NCBI RefSeq assembly: GCF_035593345.1
Contig: NZ_CP141606.1
Span: 992,001 to 1,056,000 of the forward strand
Direction: 5' to 3'
Source: Lelliottia sp. JS-SCA-14
GTDB taxonomy: Bacteria > Pseudomonadota > Gammaproteobacteria > Enterobacterales > Enterobacteriaceae
DNA: 64,000 nt
The position numbers and the translations under genes are program-made. Shown here piece after piece: positions 1 to 8,172 of the stretch. The notes under the pieces are model-generated. The model ran no database searches and was not told the origin of the DNA. It saw only the letters and a list, made by a program, of their open reading frames with translations. Each line of letters starts with the position of its first letter. Within the stretch, counting starts at the first letter, position 1.

Positions 1-321
1 GGTATTTTGCGGGGTGATGACGATGCAATCCGGCATGACGCGGATTTTGACCGGCATTCCGTCGAAAAATCCGGCTCTCTTCAGCCATTCGCCCTGAAGG
101 GGAATATAGCTCTGGCGGATCCGCGAATGCAGCTCGCAGCAGGCGGCGCTGGATTCCGGGGTGTCGGCTCTGGGGTGGATTGCGGCGGCATCTGGCGCTT
201 TTCCGTGCAGACGGCGGGCGCTGGTTTTGCGAGTCACCTCGGGAAAACGATCATTAGCCTCTGATCCTGGAAGATCTGTTTGGGCCACGATGGGATCTGG
301 CATACACTTCTGAACAGCCAT
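1..321 (-). CDS. symE: SymE-like SOS-induced type I toxin, C-terminus outside window
   Basis: The reading frame opens with ATG at 321-319, after GGAG at 328-331 on the minus strand, and stays open for 107 codons to the window edge, so the C-terminus is missing. The segment YIPLQGEWLKRAGF, followed by a GMPVKIRVMPDCIVITP-type stretch, matches the AbrB-like fold region of E. coli SymE (LKGQWLEAAGF, then VKVMEGCIVL). SymE is a small SOS-induced protein held down by the antisense RNA SymR; E. coli SymE is reported as an RNA-targeting toxin. The N-terminal ~60 residues are longer and more charged than in E. coli SymE, as in many SymE-family proteins of other enterics. A LexA box lies about 150 bp upstream and an antisense RNA candidate overlaps the start, which supports the call. 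Confidence 0.8.
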   Translation of the reverse strand, partial: MAVQKCMPDPIVAQTDLPGSEANDRFPEVTRKTSARRLHGKAPDAAAIHPRADTPESSAACCELHSRIRQSYIPLQGEWLKRAGFFDGMPVKIRVMPDCIVITPQNT

Positions 322-390
322 AAATAACTCCTTCTAAGTTGTTTGTGGTAAGCGGCGTGAAGGTGTTCCTGCACCTTTGCGCTGCGTCTT
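315..390 (+). ncRNA. Candidate SymR-like antisense RNA
   Basis: On the strand opposite symE there is a possible promoter: TTGGGC at 280-285, a 17-bp spacer, then TACACT at 303-308. About 35-75 nt downstream comes a strong hairpin (352-385; GCGGCG and AAGGTG pair with CACCTT and CGCTGC) followed by a T-rich stretch. The predicted RNA of about 75 nt would cover the symE start codon and ribosome binding site. E. coli SymR is a 77-nt RNA in the same position. Ends are inferred. Confidence 0.5.
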
Positions 391-470
391 CTTAATTACC
401 TTACTTTAATGCCTTTCTTTTAATTCCCTGGTTCAACCTTGTTAATTGCGCGCGTGCCTATTCTACCTTG

Positions 471-486
471 CTGGATATAAATACAG
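471..486. promoter_or_regulatory. LexA (SOS) box upstream of symE
   Basis: CTGGATATAAATACAG fits CTG-N10-CAG and matches 14 of 16 positions of the ideal CTGTATATATATACAG. It lies 150 bp upstream of the symE start. E. coli symE is a known LexA target, so SOS control is expected here. Confidence 0.8.
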
Positions 487-588
487 GCGCTGCCATTATG
501 GGCAATGTTGTTAAATGCGAGGACGCTTCAGCGAAAAGTGCAGGGGAATGTAACGGTTGCAGGAATGGCTGAACGGAGCCCGCGAATT

Positions 589-672
589 GCCGGGTGGCGG
601 CTGCGCCTTACCCGGCCTACAAAAGCCACAAGGACACGAAACGTAGGCCCGGTAAGCGCAGCGCCACCGGGC
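589..672. repeat. REP pair (BIME) downstream of the response regulator gene
   Basis: Two inverted REP units: 589-620 (GCCGGGTGGCGGCTGCGCC and following) and 643-672 (GTAGGCCCGGTAAGCGCAGC and following) facing each other. The same palindrome recurs at 48244, 50889 and 54195. REP pairs commonly sit 3' of genes and stabilise mRNA ends. The rest of the 322-677 gap holds the symE promoter region and nothing else recognised. Confidence 0.85.
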
Positions 673-677
673 GGTTG

Positions 678-1370
678 TTACGGGACTTTTCGATACAGCC
701 TTCGCGGATGCCCGATGCTGCCATATTGCAACTCCGCGCTAATCAACTTCGCTTCCACACAATATTCCAGGTAACGCCGACAGGTGGTTTTGCTGATGCC
801 GGTTTTTTCCACCACCTGTTCCACGGACCAGTTGGTGTCGGGATCGACGGTGAAAACCTGCTTCACCCGCTCGAGGGTATTGGGTTCGATGCCTTTGGTT
901 GATGGTACCGCGGAGGTGTCGGCGGCGGGGAGATTAAACAGCTTGTCCAGCGCGTGCTGATCGACCACTTTTTGCTGGCGCAGGGTGTGGACCAGCAGCA
1001 TAAAGCGCTCCAGCGACGCCCGCAGGCGCTGGAAAAAGACCGGTTTGATGAGGTAATCAAACGCCCCGCTGCGCATGGCGTGGCTGCAGGTCTGCATATC
1101 GCTGGCGGCGGTGATAAAAATCACCGAGCATTCGAAGCTTTTCAGCAACGGGCTGTCAATCAGGTCCACGCCCTGACCGTCCGGGAGATAGTTATCGAGC
1201 AGGATCAGCCGCGGCTGGTGGCGCTGCAACAGGGCGCGGGCCTCCTCAATCGTCCCCGCGATCCCGACCACGCGCAGGTGGAAATTCTGCTCGATATACT
1301 CGCGATGCAGCCCGGCAAGGTGCGGCTCATCTTCCACAATGACGACATCAAGCGGCTGGCTGTGCGTCAT
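678..1370 (-). CDS. CitB/DpiA-family response regulator
   Basis: Receiver domain (about residues 7-125) with the acidic pair in VEDEP, phospho-acceptor Asp59 in LILLDNYLP and the conserved Lys in YLIKP, followed by a C-terminal helix-turn-helix (SVEQVVEKTGISKTTCRRYL) typical of the CitB/DcuR/DpiA group. The start at 1370 is chosen because GGAGGAG sits just upstream; an ATG six codons earlier lacks that spacing. The gene overlaps the end of the sensor kinase gene by 23 nt, so the two are translationally coupled. Regulators of this family respond to C4-dicarboxylates or citrate; here the nearest transport genes encode an iron(III) ABC importer. The real target is unknown. Confidence 0.88.
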   Translation of the reverse strand: MTHSQPLDVVIVEDEPHLAGLHREYIEQNFHLRVVGIAGTIEEARALLQRHQPRLILLDNYLPDGQGVDLIDSPLLKSFECSVIFITAASDMQTCSHAMRSGAFDYLIKPVFFQRLRASLERFMLLVHTLRQQKVVDQHALDKLFNLPAADTSAVPSTKGIEPNTLERVKQVFTVDPDTNWSVEQVVEKTGISKTTCRRYLEYCVEAKLISAELQYGSIGHPRRLYRKVP

Positions 1371-2988
1371 GGACTCCTCCTGTCTCAAAAGGAATGAACA
1401 CCGAAAACAGCGTGCCCTGCGGCGTGTTGTCCGTCACTTCAATACTGCCACCGGCCCCTTCCACATAGCCTGCCACCAGATAAAGACCAATACCGTGCTC
1501 GGCCCCCGCCGGTTCCTCGCCTTGCGGTTTGCTGGTCACGCCCTGCTCAAACAGATGCGGCTTGAGGGCATCTTCCACGCCGCTGCCCTGGTCGGCGACT
1601 TCAATCAGCAGATCCCGATTGCGGTCCGAAATATAAAGTTCGACGGGCGCGCGGGGTAGGGGCGTTTTCAGCGTGGCGTCGACAGCGTTATCCAGCAGAT
1701 TACCGATCACCGACATCAGCGCCGTTTCGCTGATCCCCGGCGGAATGCGCATCAGCTGACAGACGGGATCAAACTGCAGCTCGATCCCTTTTTCCCGCGC
1801 GCTGACGTATTTCCCCAGCAACAGCCCGCACAGCGCCGGGGAGGTAAAGCGCGAGGAGACAAAATCCAGCACCTTCTGCGCACCTTCCGACTGGGCCTGA
1901 ATGTAGCGGATCGCATCCTCATAGCGCTGCATTTGCAGCAGGCCGACCAGCGTGGCGGTCCAGTTCAGCTGCTCGTGGCGCATGATGCGCAGGTTGTCGG
2001 CGTAACGCCGGACCTGGCTCAACTGGCTGCTCAGGGTGTTGATGTCATTTTTGTCGCGAAAACTAAACACCCAGCCGTTGGCTTCGTTCGGATCGAGCGC
2101 GATCGCCACGCGGTTGACGATCATCTGCTTCTGATTCAGCACCGTAATCTGATCGTGCTGTGCCATCCCGCTGTCGGCGAAAAAGGCCGGGGGAAGATGC
2201 ACCACCTGCTCAAGCGGTTTGCCGATCAGCTTTTCTTCGGACTGGGTCAAATCGAGTAGCTCTCGCGCGGCCCGGTTAATCAGAATCAGCTGCCGCTCGG
2301 CGTTGACGGCAAACACCCCTTCGTACATCGCCTCCAGCAGCGCTTTTTGTTGCCGGACCAGCAGGGCAATCTCTTTCGGCTCCAGCCAGAACATCTGCTT
2401 TTTCACGTTGCGGGTAAACATCCACGAAAAGAGAAACAGCAGCAACAGCAGCGCCAGACCATAAAACGCTGCCTGCCACAGCAGGCGGGCGTTAATGTTG
2501 GCGATGTAAGAGGTGAGATAGCCGATGGAGACAATGCCGATCACCTGATGCTGAGCATTTAAAATGGGCGCTTTACTGCGCAGCGACACGCCAATCCCGC
2601 CCTGGCGCATCGAGATAATGGTTTTGCCGCGCAGCACCTCGGCGTTATCACCGCCAATCATCGGCAGGTTCAGGCGCTCCGGCGATTCGGAGTGATACAG
2701 ATGCTGCTCGTTCACATCGCCAATCACAAAATAGCTGGCGTCGCTTTGCTCGCGCAGCGGCTGGATCATGCGCGCGATGCCCTGGAGATCGCGGGCCGCC
2801 ACTTTCTCTGCCAGACCCGGCATCAGGGCAATTTCGCTGGCCTGCACGCGGGCGCGCTGGCCTAAATCGTGGTGCAGCTGCTTGTCGATGACGTGATACA
2901 AAATCCCGCCCAGTATCGCCAGCAGCAGGCAGGAAAAGAGCACCAGCGACAGAAAAAGCTTCACCTGAAAAGGGAGTCTGGGTTTCAT
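1348..2988 (-). CDS. CitA/DcuS-family sensor histidine kinase
   Basis: Predicted 546 aa: TM1 about residues 10-32, a periplasmic PAS-like domain to about 165, TM2 about 170-191, a cytoplasmic PAS domain (about 215-315), then a kinase core. The phospho-acceptor is probably His338 in MRHEQLNW, which differs from the common HEFxNK form of the family; the N box NLLDNAVDA and G boxes ADQGSGV and GIGLYLV are intact. It forms a two-component pair with the overlapping CitB-type regulator. CitA/DcuS proteins bind small carboxylates in the periplasm. The residues that would show the ligand were not resolved, so ligand identity is open. The neighbouring fbp genes, 102 bp upstream on the same strand, suggest a link to ferric-carboxylate supply; this is inference. 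Confidence 0.85.
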   Translation of the reverse strand: MKPRLPFQVKLFLSLVLFSCLLLAILGGILYHVIDKQLHHDLGQRARVQASEIALMPGLAEKVAARDLQGIARMIQPLREQSDASYFVIGDVNEQHLYHSESPERLNLPMIGGDNAEVLRGKTIISMRQGGIGVSLRSKAPILNAQHQVIGIVSIGYLTSYIANINARLLWQAAFYGLALLLLLFLFSWMFTRNVKKQMFWLEPKEIALLVRQQKALLEAMYEGVFAVNAERQLILINRAARELLDLTQSEEKLIGKPLEQVVHLPPAFFADSGMAQHDQITVLNQKQMIVNRVAIALDPNEANGWVFSFRDKNDINTLSSQLSQVRRYADNLRIMRHEQLNWTATLVGLLQMQRYEDAIRYIQAQSEGAQKVLDFVSSRFTSPALCGLLLGKYVSAREKGIELQFDPVCQLMRIPPGISETALMSVIGNLLDNAVDATLKTPLPRAPVELYISDRNRDLLIEVADQGSGVEDALKPHLFEQGVTSKPQGEEPAGAEHGIGLYLVAGYVEGAGGSIEVTDNTPQGTLFSVFIPFETGGVHDAQPAA

Positions 2989-3090
2989 ATGACCTGCAAC
3001 AAAAAGGGCCAGAGGACATTTTCGCAGCCTAACATGGGGGCAGAAGCCCCGGAATCAGGATGTTGCAGAGTTGTGAACCTGGCTAAGACT

Positions 3091-4116
3091 TCAGGAGGCT
3101 AACACGCACGCCTGGCCCTGAATCATCACCCTGACCGACGCCCCTTTCTGCCAGTGCTGCTGGCTCAGGGTTTTGATCTGCAGCGCCGTTGGCCAGTCCG
3201 GGGACGTTAAGGTCAGAGTCGAAAGATGGCCGGTAAAATCCACTTCGCAGATCGTCGCCGTTGGCTGCGGGTGATCAGTCGTGATCATCAGCTGTTCCGG
3301 GCGCAGCATTATGCGTCGGTCGCCCGTTTGCTGCGGATGACTCACCGGCACATCGCCCAGGCAGCACCGCGCCACGCCGCCGTTCACCTGCGCCGGGAAA
3401 ATCAACGCGTCACCGAGAAACAGCGCGGTCTCTTCATCTACGGGCCGGGAATAGACCTCCACCGGCGAGCCGACCTGAGTAAAACGTCCGTTGCGGATGA
3501 CCGCAATCTGGCTGGCAAACGACAGCGCTTCCTGCTGATCGTGCGTCACCAGAATCGTGGCGACACCGGCCTGCTCCAGCAGATCCGCCGTAGCTTTGCG
3601 CGTGGCGGCACGCAGGCCGGTATCGAGCGCCGAAAAGGGCTCATCCAGCAGCATCAACGCCGGTTTCTGCGCCAGCGCGCGGGCCAGCGCCACGCGCTGC
3701 TGCTGCCCGCCGGAAATCTCATGCGGCCAGTGGGAGGCGAGACGGTTATCGAGAGAGACCAGCGCCATCAGCTCTGCCACGCGCTGGCGATTCTCCTCTT
3801 TCGAACCTCTCAGGCCGTAGGCGATGTTGTCGCCCACTTTCATGTGCGGAAACAGCGCTCCTTCCTGCGGCACAAAACCAATGCCTCGCTCATGAGCGGG
3901 GATAAAGGTGTTCTGGTCGAAAAGCACCCGATCGCCCAGCACGATCTGCCCGGCATCCGGGGTTTCAAACCCGGCTAGAATACGCAGCAGGGTGGTTTTA
4001 CCGGAACCCGACGGCCCGACGATCGCCGTTCTGCTTCCGACCTCCACTTTCAGGCTCAGGTCGTCCAGCACGGTGGTCTGGTCAAATTTTTTCGAAATGT
4101 TCGATAACTCAATCAT
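3091..4116 (-). CDS. fbpC: Iron(III) ABC transporter ATP-binding protein
   Basis: 341-aa ATPase with Walker A GPSGSGKTT, signature [15 protein letters not shown], Walker B LMLLDEP, and a C-terminal TOBE-like regulatory extension (about residue 240 on). This length and layout match FbpC/SfuC/HitC proteins. The start codon is 1 nt beyond the permease stop codon, so it is the third gene of an A-B-C operon. It powers import of ferric iron from the periplasmic binding protein. Confidence 0.88.
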   Translation of the reverse strand: MIELSNISKKFDQTTVLDDLSLKVEVGSRTAIVGPSGSGKTTLLRILAGFETPDAGQIVLGDRVLFDQNTFIPAHERGIGFVPQEGALFPHMKVGDNIAYGLRGSKEENRQRVAELMALVSLDNRLASHWPHEISGGQQQRVALARALAQKPALMLLDEPFSALDTGLRAATRKATADLLEQAGVATILVTHDQQEALSFASQIAVIRNGRFTQVGSPVEVYSRPVDEETALFLGDALIFPAQVNGGVARCCLGDVPVSHPQQTGDRRIMLRPEQLMITTDHPQPTATICEVDFTGHLSTLTLTSPDWPTALQIKTLSQQHWQKGASVRVMIQGQACVLAS

Positions 4117-4117
4117 C

Positions 4118-5692
4118 TTACAACCCTGCCAGTTTTTGTGACTGCACGTAGAGAATGCCGGTGAGCGGCAGCGAGATCAGGATCATCAGCAGGGCATAAG
4201 GCGCTGCGGCGACATAATCAATTTCACTGGTCAGCGCCCAGAACCCGGTCGACAGCGTGCGGGTGCCGAGGGGAGAGAGCAGCAGCGTGGCGGTGAGTTC
4301 ATTGCAGACGCCAAGGAAAACCAGCGCGGCCCCGGCAGCAGCGCCGGGCGCGGCAAGGCGCAACGTCACGCTCCACAGGGCGGCGGCGGGCGTTTTGCCT
4401 AAGCTGCGGGCCACGTTTTCCAGCTCAACGGGGGCCTGAGCGATGCCTGCGCGCAGGTTAATCAGCGCCCGTGGGGCGAACATCAGCAGGTACGCCAGGA
4501 ACAGTGTGATTTCGGTCTGGTAGATGGGGCGCGCGTAATGGATGGTCACCGTGACCAGCGCCAGCGCCACCACGATGCCGGGCAGCGAACTGGTGAAATA
4601 GTTACAGCCTTCCAGCATGCGGAACAGCGGGCGAGGGTGACGCACCGAGAGCCACGCAATGGGCACGCTGGCAAGCAGCGTTAATGCCGCGCCGCTGGCG
4701 GCGAGGACCAGCGTTTGCTGGAGCGACATCCACAGATTGGCCTGATTCCAGTTCTCAATGCCGCCCAGCCACAGCCAGCGGCTGAGTACCGCCAGGGGCA
4801 CCACAAAGGCCAGCAGGATCACCGCGAGGGCAAAGAGTTGCCCGAGGATCTGGAAGAGGGCATTCAGCGGCGAGCGTTTTTGTTCGCGAGGCGCACCGGC
4901 CCCGACGCGCGCATAGCGTGCCTTTCCGCGCGTGGCCCCTTCCAGCGTCAGGATCGCGAGACAGCACAGGGCCAGCACGCCCGCCAGCATATTGGCCGCC
5001 GGGCCGCTGAACGTCGACTGGAACTGGTCGTAAATGGCGGTGGTAAAGGTGTCGAAGCGGATCATGGCATACAGCCCGTACTCCGCCAGAAGATGCAGCG
5101 CGACCAGCAGCGCGCCGCCCCACACCGGCAGCCGGAGCTGCGGCAGGACAATGCGCAAAAAGACGCGCAGCGGCGGCGTGCCTAATGAGGCCGCCACATC
5201 TTCGAGCGTCGGGTCCAGACGGCGCAGCACGGCGGCGACCGGAAGATAAATAAAGGGGTAATAGGCGAGCACCGACAGAAAAACGCCCGCGCTCAAACCG
5301 TGAATCGAGGGCACGGCGCTCACCCAGGCATAGCTTTGCACGAACGCCGGAATAGCGAGCGGTGCAACCGCCAGCATCGACCAGAGCCGACGGCCCGCGA
5401 GGGTGGTTCGTTCAGTCAGCCAGGCGAGCATCACCCCCACAAACACGCACAGGGGCACGGTCACCAGGACTAATAGCAGCGTGTTGCTGAGGAGCTCAGC
5501 AACACGCGGACGAAAGATGAGTGCTTTAACGGTTTCCCAGCCCGTGTCAAAACCGATGTAAACGATAAAGGCAGGGGGGATCAGCGACAGCAGCGAAAAC
5601 ACCACGGCCATTATCACCATCACGGGCGCGGGACGGTGCGGTGACACCGGCCGCGGCGCGATCGATTTTTCGGAAACATTCACAACGGACAT
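4118..5692 (-). CDS. fbpB: Iron(III) ABC transporter permease, two-domain
   Basis: 524-aa inner-membrane protein with two homologous permease halves. Each carries an ABC-binding EAA-type loop ([19 protein letters not shown] in the first; [19 protein letters not shown] in the second). About 12 membrane segments are visible. Size and internal duplication are those of FbpB/SfuB/HitB. It starts 25 nt after the binding-protein gene and abuts fbpC. Confidence 0.88.
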   Translation of the reverse strand: MSVVNVSEKSIAPRPVSPHRPAPVMVIMAVVFSLLSLIPPAFIVYIGFDTGWETVKALIFRPRVAELLSNTLLLVLVTVPLCVFVGVMLAWLTERTTLAGRRLWSMLAVAPLAIPAFVQSYAWVSAVPSIHGLSAGVFLSVLAYYPFIYLPVAAVLRRLDPTLEDVAASLGTPPLRVFLRIVLPQLRLPVWGGALLVALHLLAEYGLYAMIRFDTFTTAIYDQFQSTFSGPAANMLAGVLALCCLAILTLEGATRGKARYARVGAGAPREQKRSPLNALFQILGQLFALAVILLAFVVPLAVLSRWLWLGGIENWNQANLWMSLQQTLVLAASGAALTLLASVPIAWLSVRHPRPLFRMLEGCNYFTSSLPGIVVALALVTVTIHYARPIYQTEITLFLAYLLMFAPRALINLRAGIAQAPVELENVARSLGKTPAAALWSVTLRLAAPGAAAGAALVFLGVCNELTATLLLSPLGTRTLSTGFWALTSEIDYVAAAPYALLMILISLPLTGILYVQSQKLAGL

Positions 5693-5717
5693 TCAGCACT
5701 CACCACGTTCGTTACGA

Positions 5718-6734
5718 TTAAAGCAGGCCGGCCTGCGTCATCAGGTCGATCACTTTTTTGCTGTTCAGCGATGACGCCTCGACTTTCGGCGCATCCAGAT
5801 CCTTGAGTGGAACCAGTTTCGGGTTGGACGCGGCATTCACACCCACCGCATATTCGAACGCGTCGTTGGTGCGCAGAGATTCCTGGCCCGCTTTGCCGGT
5901 GACCCACTTCATAAAGGCCTGCGCCTGTTCAGGGTGCTTGCTGGACGCCAGGACGCCGCCGCCAGAGATGCTGACGAACGCACCCGGATCCTGATGTTTA
6001 AAGTAGTGGAGCTGGGTGTTTTTGCTGTTTTCACCGGTCTTCGCCTGGTCGACAAAACGGTAATAGTGATAGATCACGCCGCCATCAATCTGACCGGCAT
6101 TCACCGCTTTCATCACCGTGCTGTTGCCTTTGTAGGCCACGAAATTGGTTTTCATCCCTTTCAGCCACTCCAGCGTCGCTTTTTCCCCTTTCAGGGCCAG
6201 TACGGCGCTGACGATTGCCTGGAAATCAGCGCCTGACGGAGACGCCGCCCAACGACCTTTCCACTCCGGTTTCGCCAGATCCATCAGCGAATGCGGGAGC
6301 TGTGCTTCAGAGAGTTTCGTCGGGTTGTAGACGAACACGGTGCTGCGGGCTGCAATGCCGGTCCAGCGGCCATGCTCCGGGCGGTAAGCCGGGGCGACCT
6401 GAGCCAGCGTCGCGGCATCCAGCGGCGCGAATAATTTAGCGTTATCGACCAACACCATCGCCGGGGAGTTTTCGGTCAGGAACACGTCGGCAGGGGACGC
6501 GCTGCCTTCCTGTACCAGCTGATTCCCCAGCTCGCTGTCGCCGCCGTTACGCAGCGTCACTTTGATGCCGGTTTCTTTGGTAAAGCCATCCACCCACGCC
6601 TGCACCAGGTTCTCATGCTGCGCGTTATACACCACGATACCTTCGTTGTTATCGGCTGCCAGTGCCAGCGGCGACAGCAGCATCGAGGAGGTCATCATCG
6701 CGAGGGAGCACAAAGACGATACGCCAAATTTCAT
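5718..6734 (-). CDS. fbpA: Periplasmic iron(III)-binding protein
   Basis: 338 aa with a signal peptide ending around LALA-A (residues 1-27). The mature protein opens with GIVVYNAQHENL, where the His-Glu pair (His40, Glu41) is an FbpA hallmark, and holds the tandem tyrosines Tyr224-Tyr225 in IYHYYRF that bind Fe(III) in bacterial transferrin-like proteins. This separates it from the related afuA at 54247, which lacks that pair. It is the first gene of an operon with fbpB and fbpC, and a Fur box lies about 80 bp upstream. Confidence 0.9.
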   Translation of the reverse strand: MKFGVSSLCSLAMMTSSMLLSPLALAADNNEGIVVYNAQHENLVQAWVDGFTKETGIKVTLRNGGDSELGNQLVQEGSASPADVFLTENSPAMVLVDNAKLFAPLDAATLAQVAPAYRPEHGRWTGIAARSTVFVYNPTKLSEAQLPHSLMDLAKPEWKGRWAASPSGADFQAIVSAVLALKGEKATLEWLKGMKTNFVAYKGNSTVMKAVNAGQIDGGVIYHYYRFVDQAKTGENSKNTQLHYFKHQDPGAFVSISGGGVLASSKHPEQAQAFMKWVTGKAGQESLRTNDAFEYAVGVNAASNPKLVPLKDLDAPKVEASSLNSKKVIDLMTQAGLL

Positions 6735-6812
6735 AAGTTAATCCTTCATAAAAGTGAGTCATTAGCACCAGAAAGCATAACGAGGCGGATTACAGCACAA
6801 TTATTATTGGAT

Positions 6813-6831
6813 GATAATGAAAGTTATTATC
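6813..6831. promoter_or_regulatory. Fur box upstream of fbpA
   Basis: GATAATGAAAGTTATTATC matches the 19-bp Fur consensus GATAATGATAATCATTATC at 16 of 19 positions. It lies 79-97 bp upstream of the fbpA start on the minus strand. Iron-repressed expression is expected. The rest of the gap to tssB (6841-7596) is A+T-rich with no supported gene; an 8-bp inverted repeat GGTAAGCC/GGCTTACC occurs around 7286-7315. Confidence 0.85.
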
Positions 6832-7596
6832 ACTTATAAATAAGACAGCGAAATCGGGGGGAACACCGTTTTTACGGCATAAAACACCAGTTTGCCGAGT
6901 GTGGTGGTGGGAAAGATTAAAAAAAACTTAAGAACGGGAAATTATTTTGCCATACCGATCGAATCTCGATGCGAACTGTGTTTTTAATAGACGATTCAGT
7001 CATTTATTAACCGAATGTATTTTTTCAGACTCTTAACGGTTTGAGGAGCTGTCAGCCCCCTTAACGGCGAAAGGTGGCGCTGAAATGCCAGATAATCGTT
7101 GCAAACACCCTTCCGCAGGGTGCAGATGTAAGTGCCAGTACAACAGAATTAAGCTACAGAATAATGCTGCGCACTCTTTATTCAGAATCACGAGAAAGGT
7201 GACCTTCGATAACAATTTGATAACTTTACATCACCTTTATTGCGAGGTTATTCAAACTGAATACTCATCCCTTTGTCATTATGATGGTAAGCCTTCATCC
7301 CCTGTCAGGCTTACCCTGCCAAAACTCAACCAGGTAATGACGTAAAATACATACATATTTCAAGCATAAGATTTTTGATATATATATTTTGTGAATATTC
7401 CTATTTTTATTATGGGGCAGCGTTATTTGTCTTAGGAATTTTCTTTGTTTGTTTCTTCGGAAGCCTGATTTGACGGCATTCTTCATGAAAATTGAATAGT
7501 TCTTTAGCTCCGCTAAAATATTAAAAGCGGTTATGTATCCTTTACCTTGAAATTGATTGCTGGTAAAAAGAAGCTCCAATATTTACGTGAGTGCTC

Positions 7597-7614
7597 TATC
7601 TATATTTATAGATA
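7597..7614. promoter_or_regulatory. Palindrome just upstream of the first T6SS gene
   Basis: TATCTATATTTATAGATA is a perfect 8-bp inverted repeat with a 2-bp centre. It ends 9 nt before the tssB ribosome binding site (AGGAG near 7624-7628). It could be an operator or a 5' UTR hairpin of the T6SS transcript. No known regulator consensus was recognised. Confidence 0.4.
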
Positions 7615-7639
7615 AATTTATTCAGGAGAAAAATATATC

Positions 7640-8137
7640 ATGGCAGATTCATTTCAATCGGAAATCCCCAAGGCGCGCGTTAATATTCGCTTAGATTTGC
7701 ACACCGGCGGCGCGCAGAAAAAAGTAGAACTCCCTCTTAAGTTATTGAGTGTAGGCGATTTCAGTAACGGCAAGGCCGAAGGCCCGCTGTCTGAACGCGA
7801 AAAAATCAACGTTAATAAGAATAATTTCAACAGCGTACTGTCCGAACTGAATCCCGAAATCAATCTCACCGTAAAAAACACGCTGGCAAGCGATGGTTCA
7901 GAAGAAAATATCCGCCTGCAATTCCAGGATATGAAAGATTTTGAACCTGAGCAGGTGGCCCGCCAAATCCCACAGCTGCGTGCGATGCTGGCGATGCGCA
8001 ATTTGCTGCGTGATTTGAAATCCAACTTGCTGGATAACGTCACTTTCCGGAAAGAACTGGAAAAGATTCTGAAAGACCCTGCCCTTAGCGACGAACTGCG
8101 TAATGAGTTAAATGCACTCGCCCCGATCCAGGCTTAA
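7640..8137 (+). CDS. tssB: T6SS contractile sheath small subunit TssB (VipA)
   Basis: 165 aa, the usual TssB size. The family pattern is clear: N-terminal PKARVNIRLDL, then LLSVGDFS and the LRDLKSNLLDNVTFRKELEKIL region near the C-terminus. TssB pairs with TssC to form the cytoplasmic sheath around the Hcp tube; contraction fires the needle and ClpV recycles the sheath. It is the first gene of the T6SS run, with an AGGAG ribosome site 11 nt upstream, and tssC follows after 35 nt. Confidence 0.95.
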   Translation: MADSFQSEIPKARVNIRLDLHTGGAQKKVELPLKLLSVGDFSNGKAEGPLSEREKINVNKNNFNSVLSELNPEINLTVKNTLASDGSEENIRLQFQDMKDFEPEQVARQIPQLRAMLAMRNLLRDLKSNLLDNVTFRKELEKILKDPALSDELRNELNALAPIQA

Positions 8138-8172
8138 TACTGGAAACTATTAACGGAATAATTACGAGTAAA

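Noticed and set aside
7295..7579. Minus-strand 94-codon frame before tssB
   Set aside because: A+T-rich chance frame, no ribosome site, composition of product not protein-like, and it covers the T6SS promoter region.
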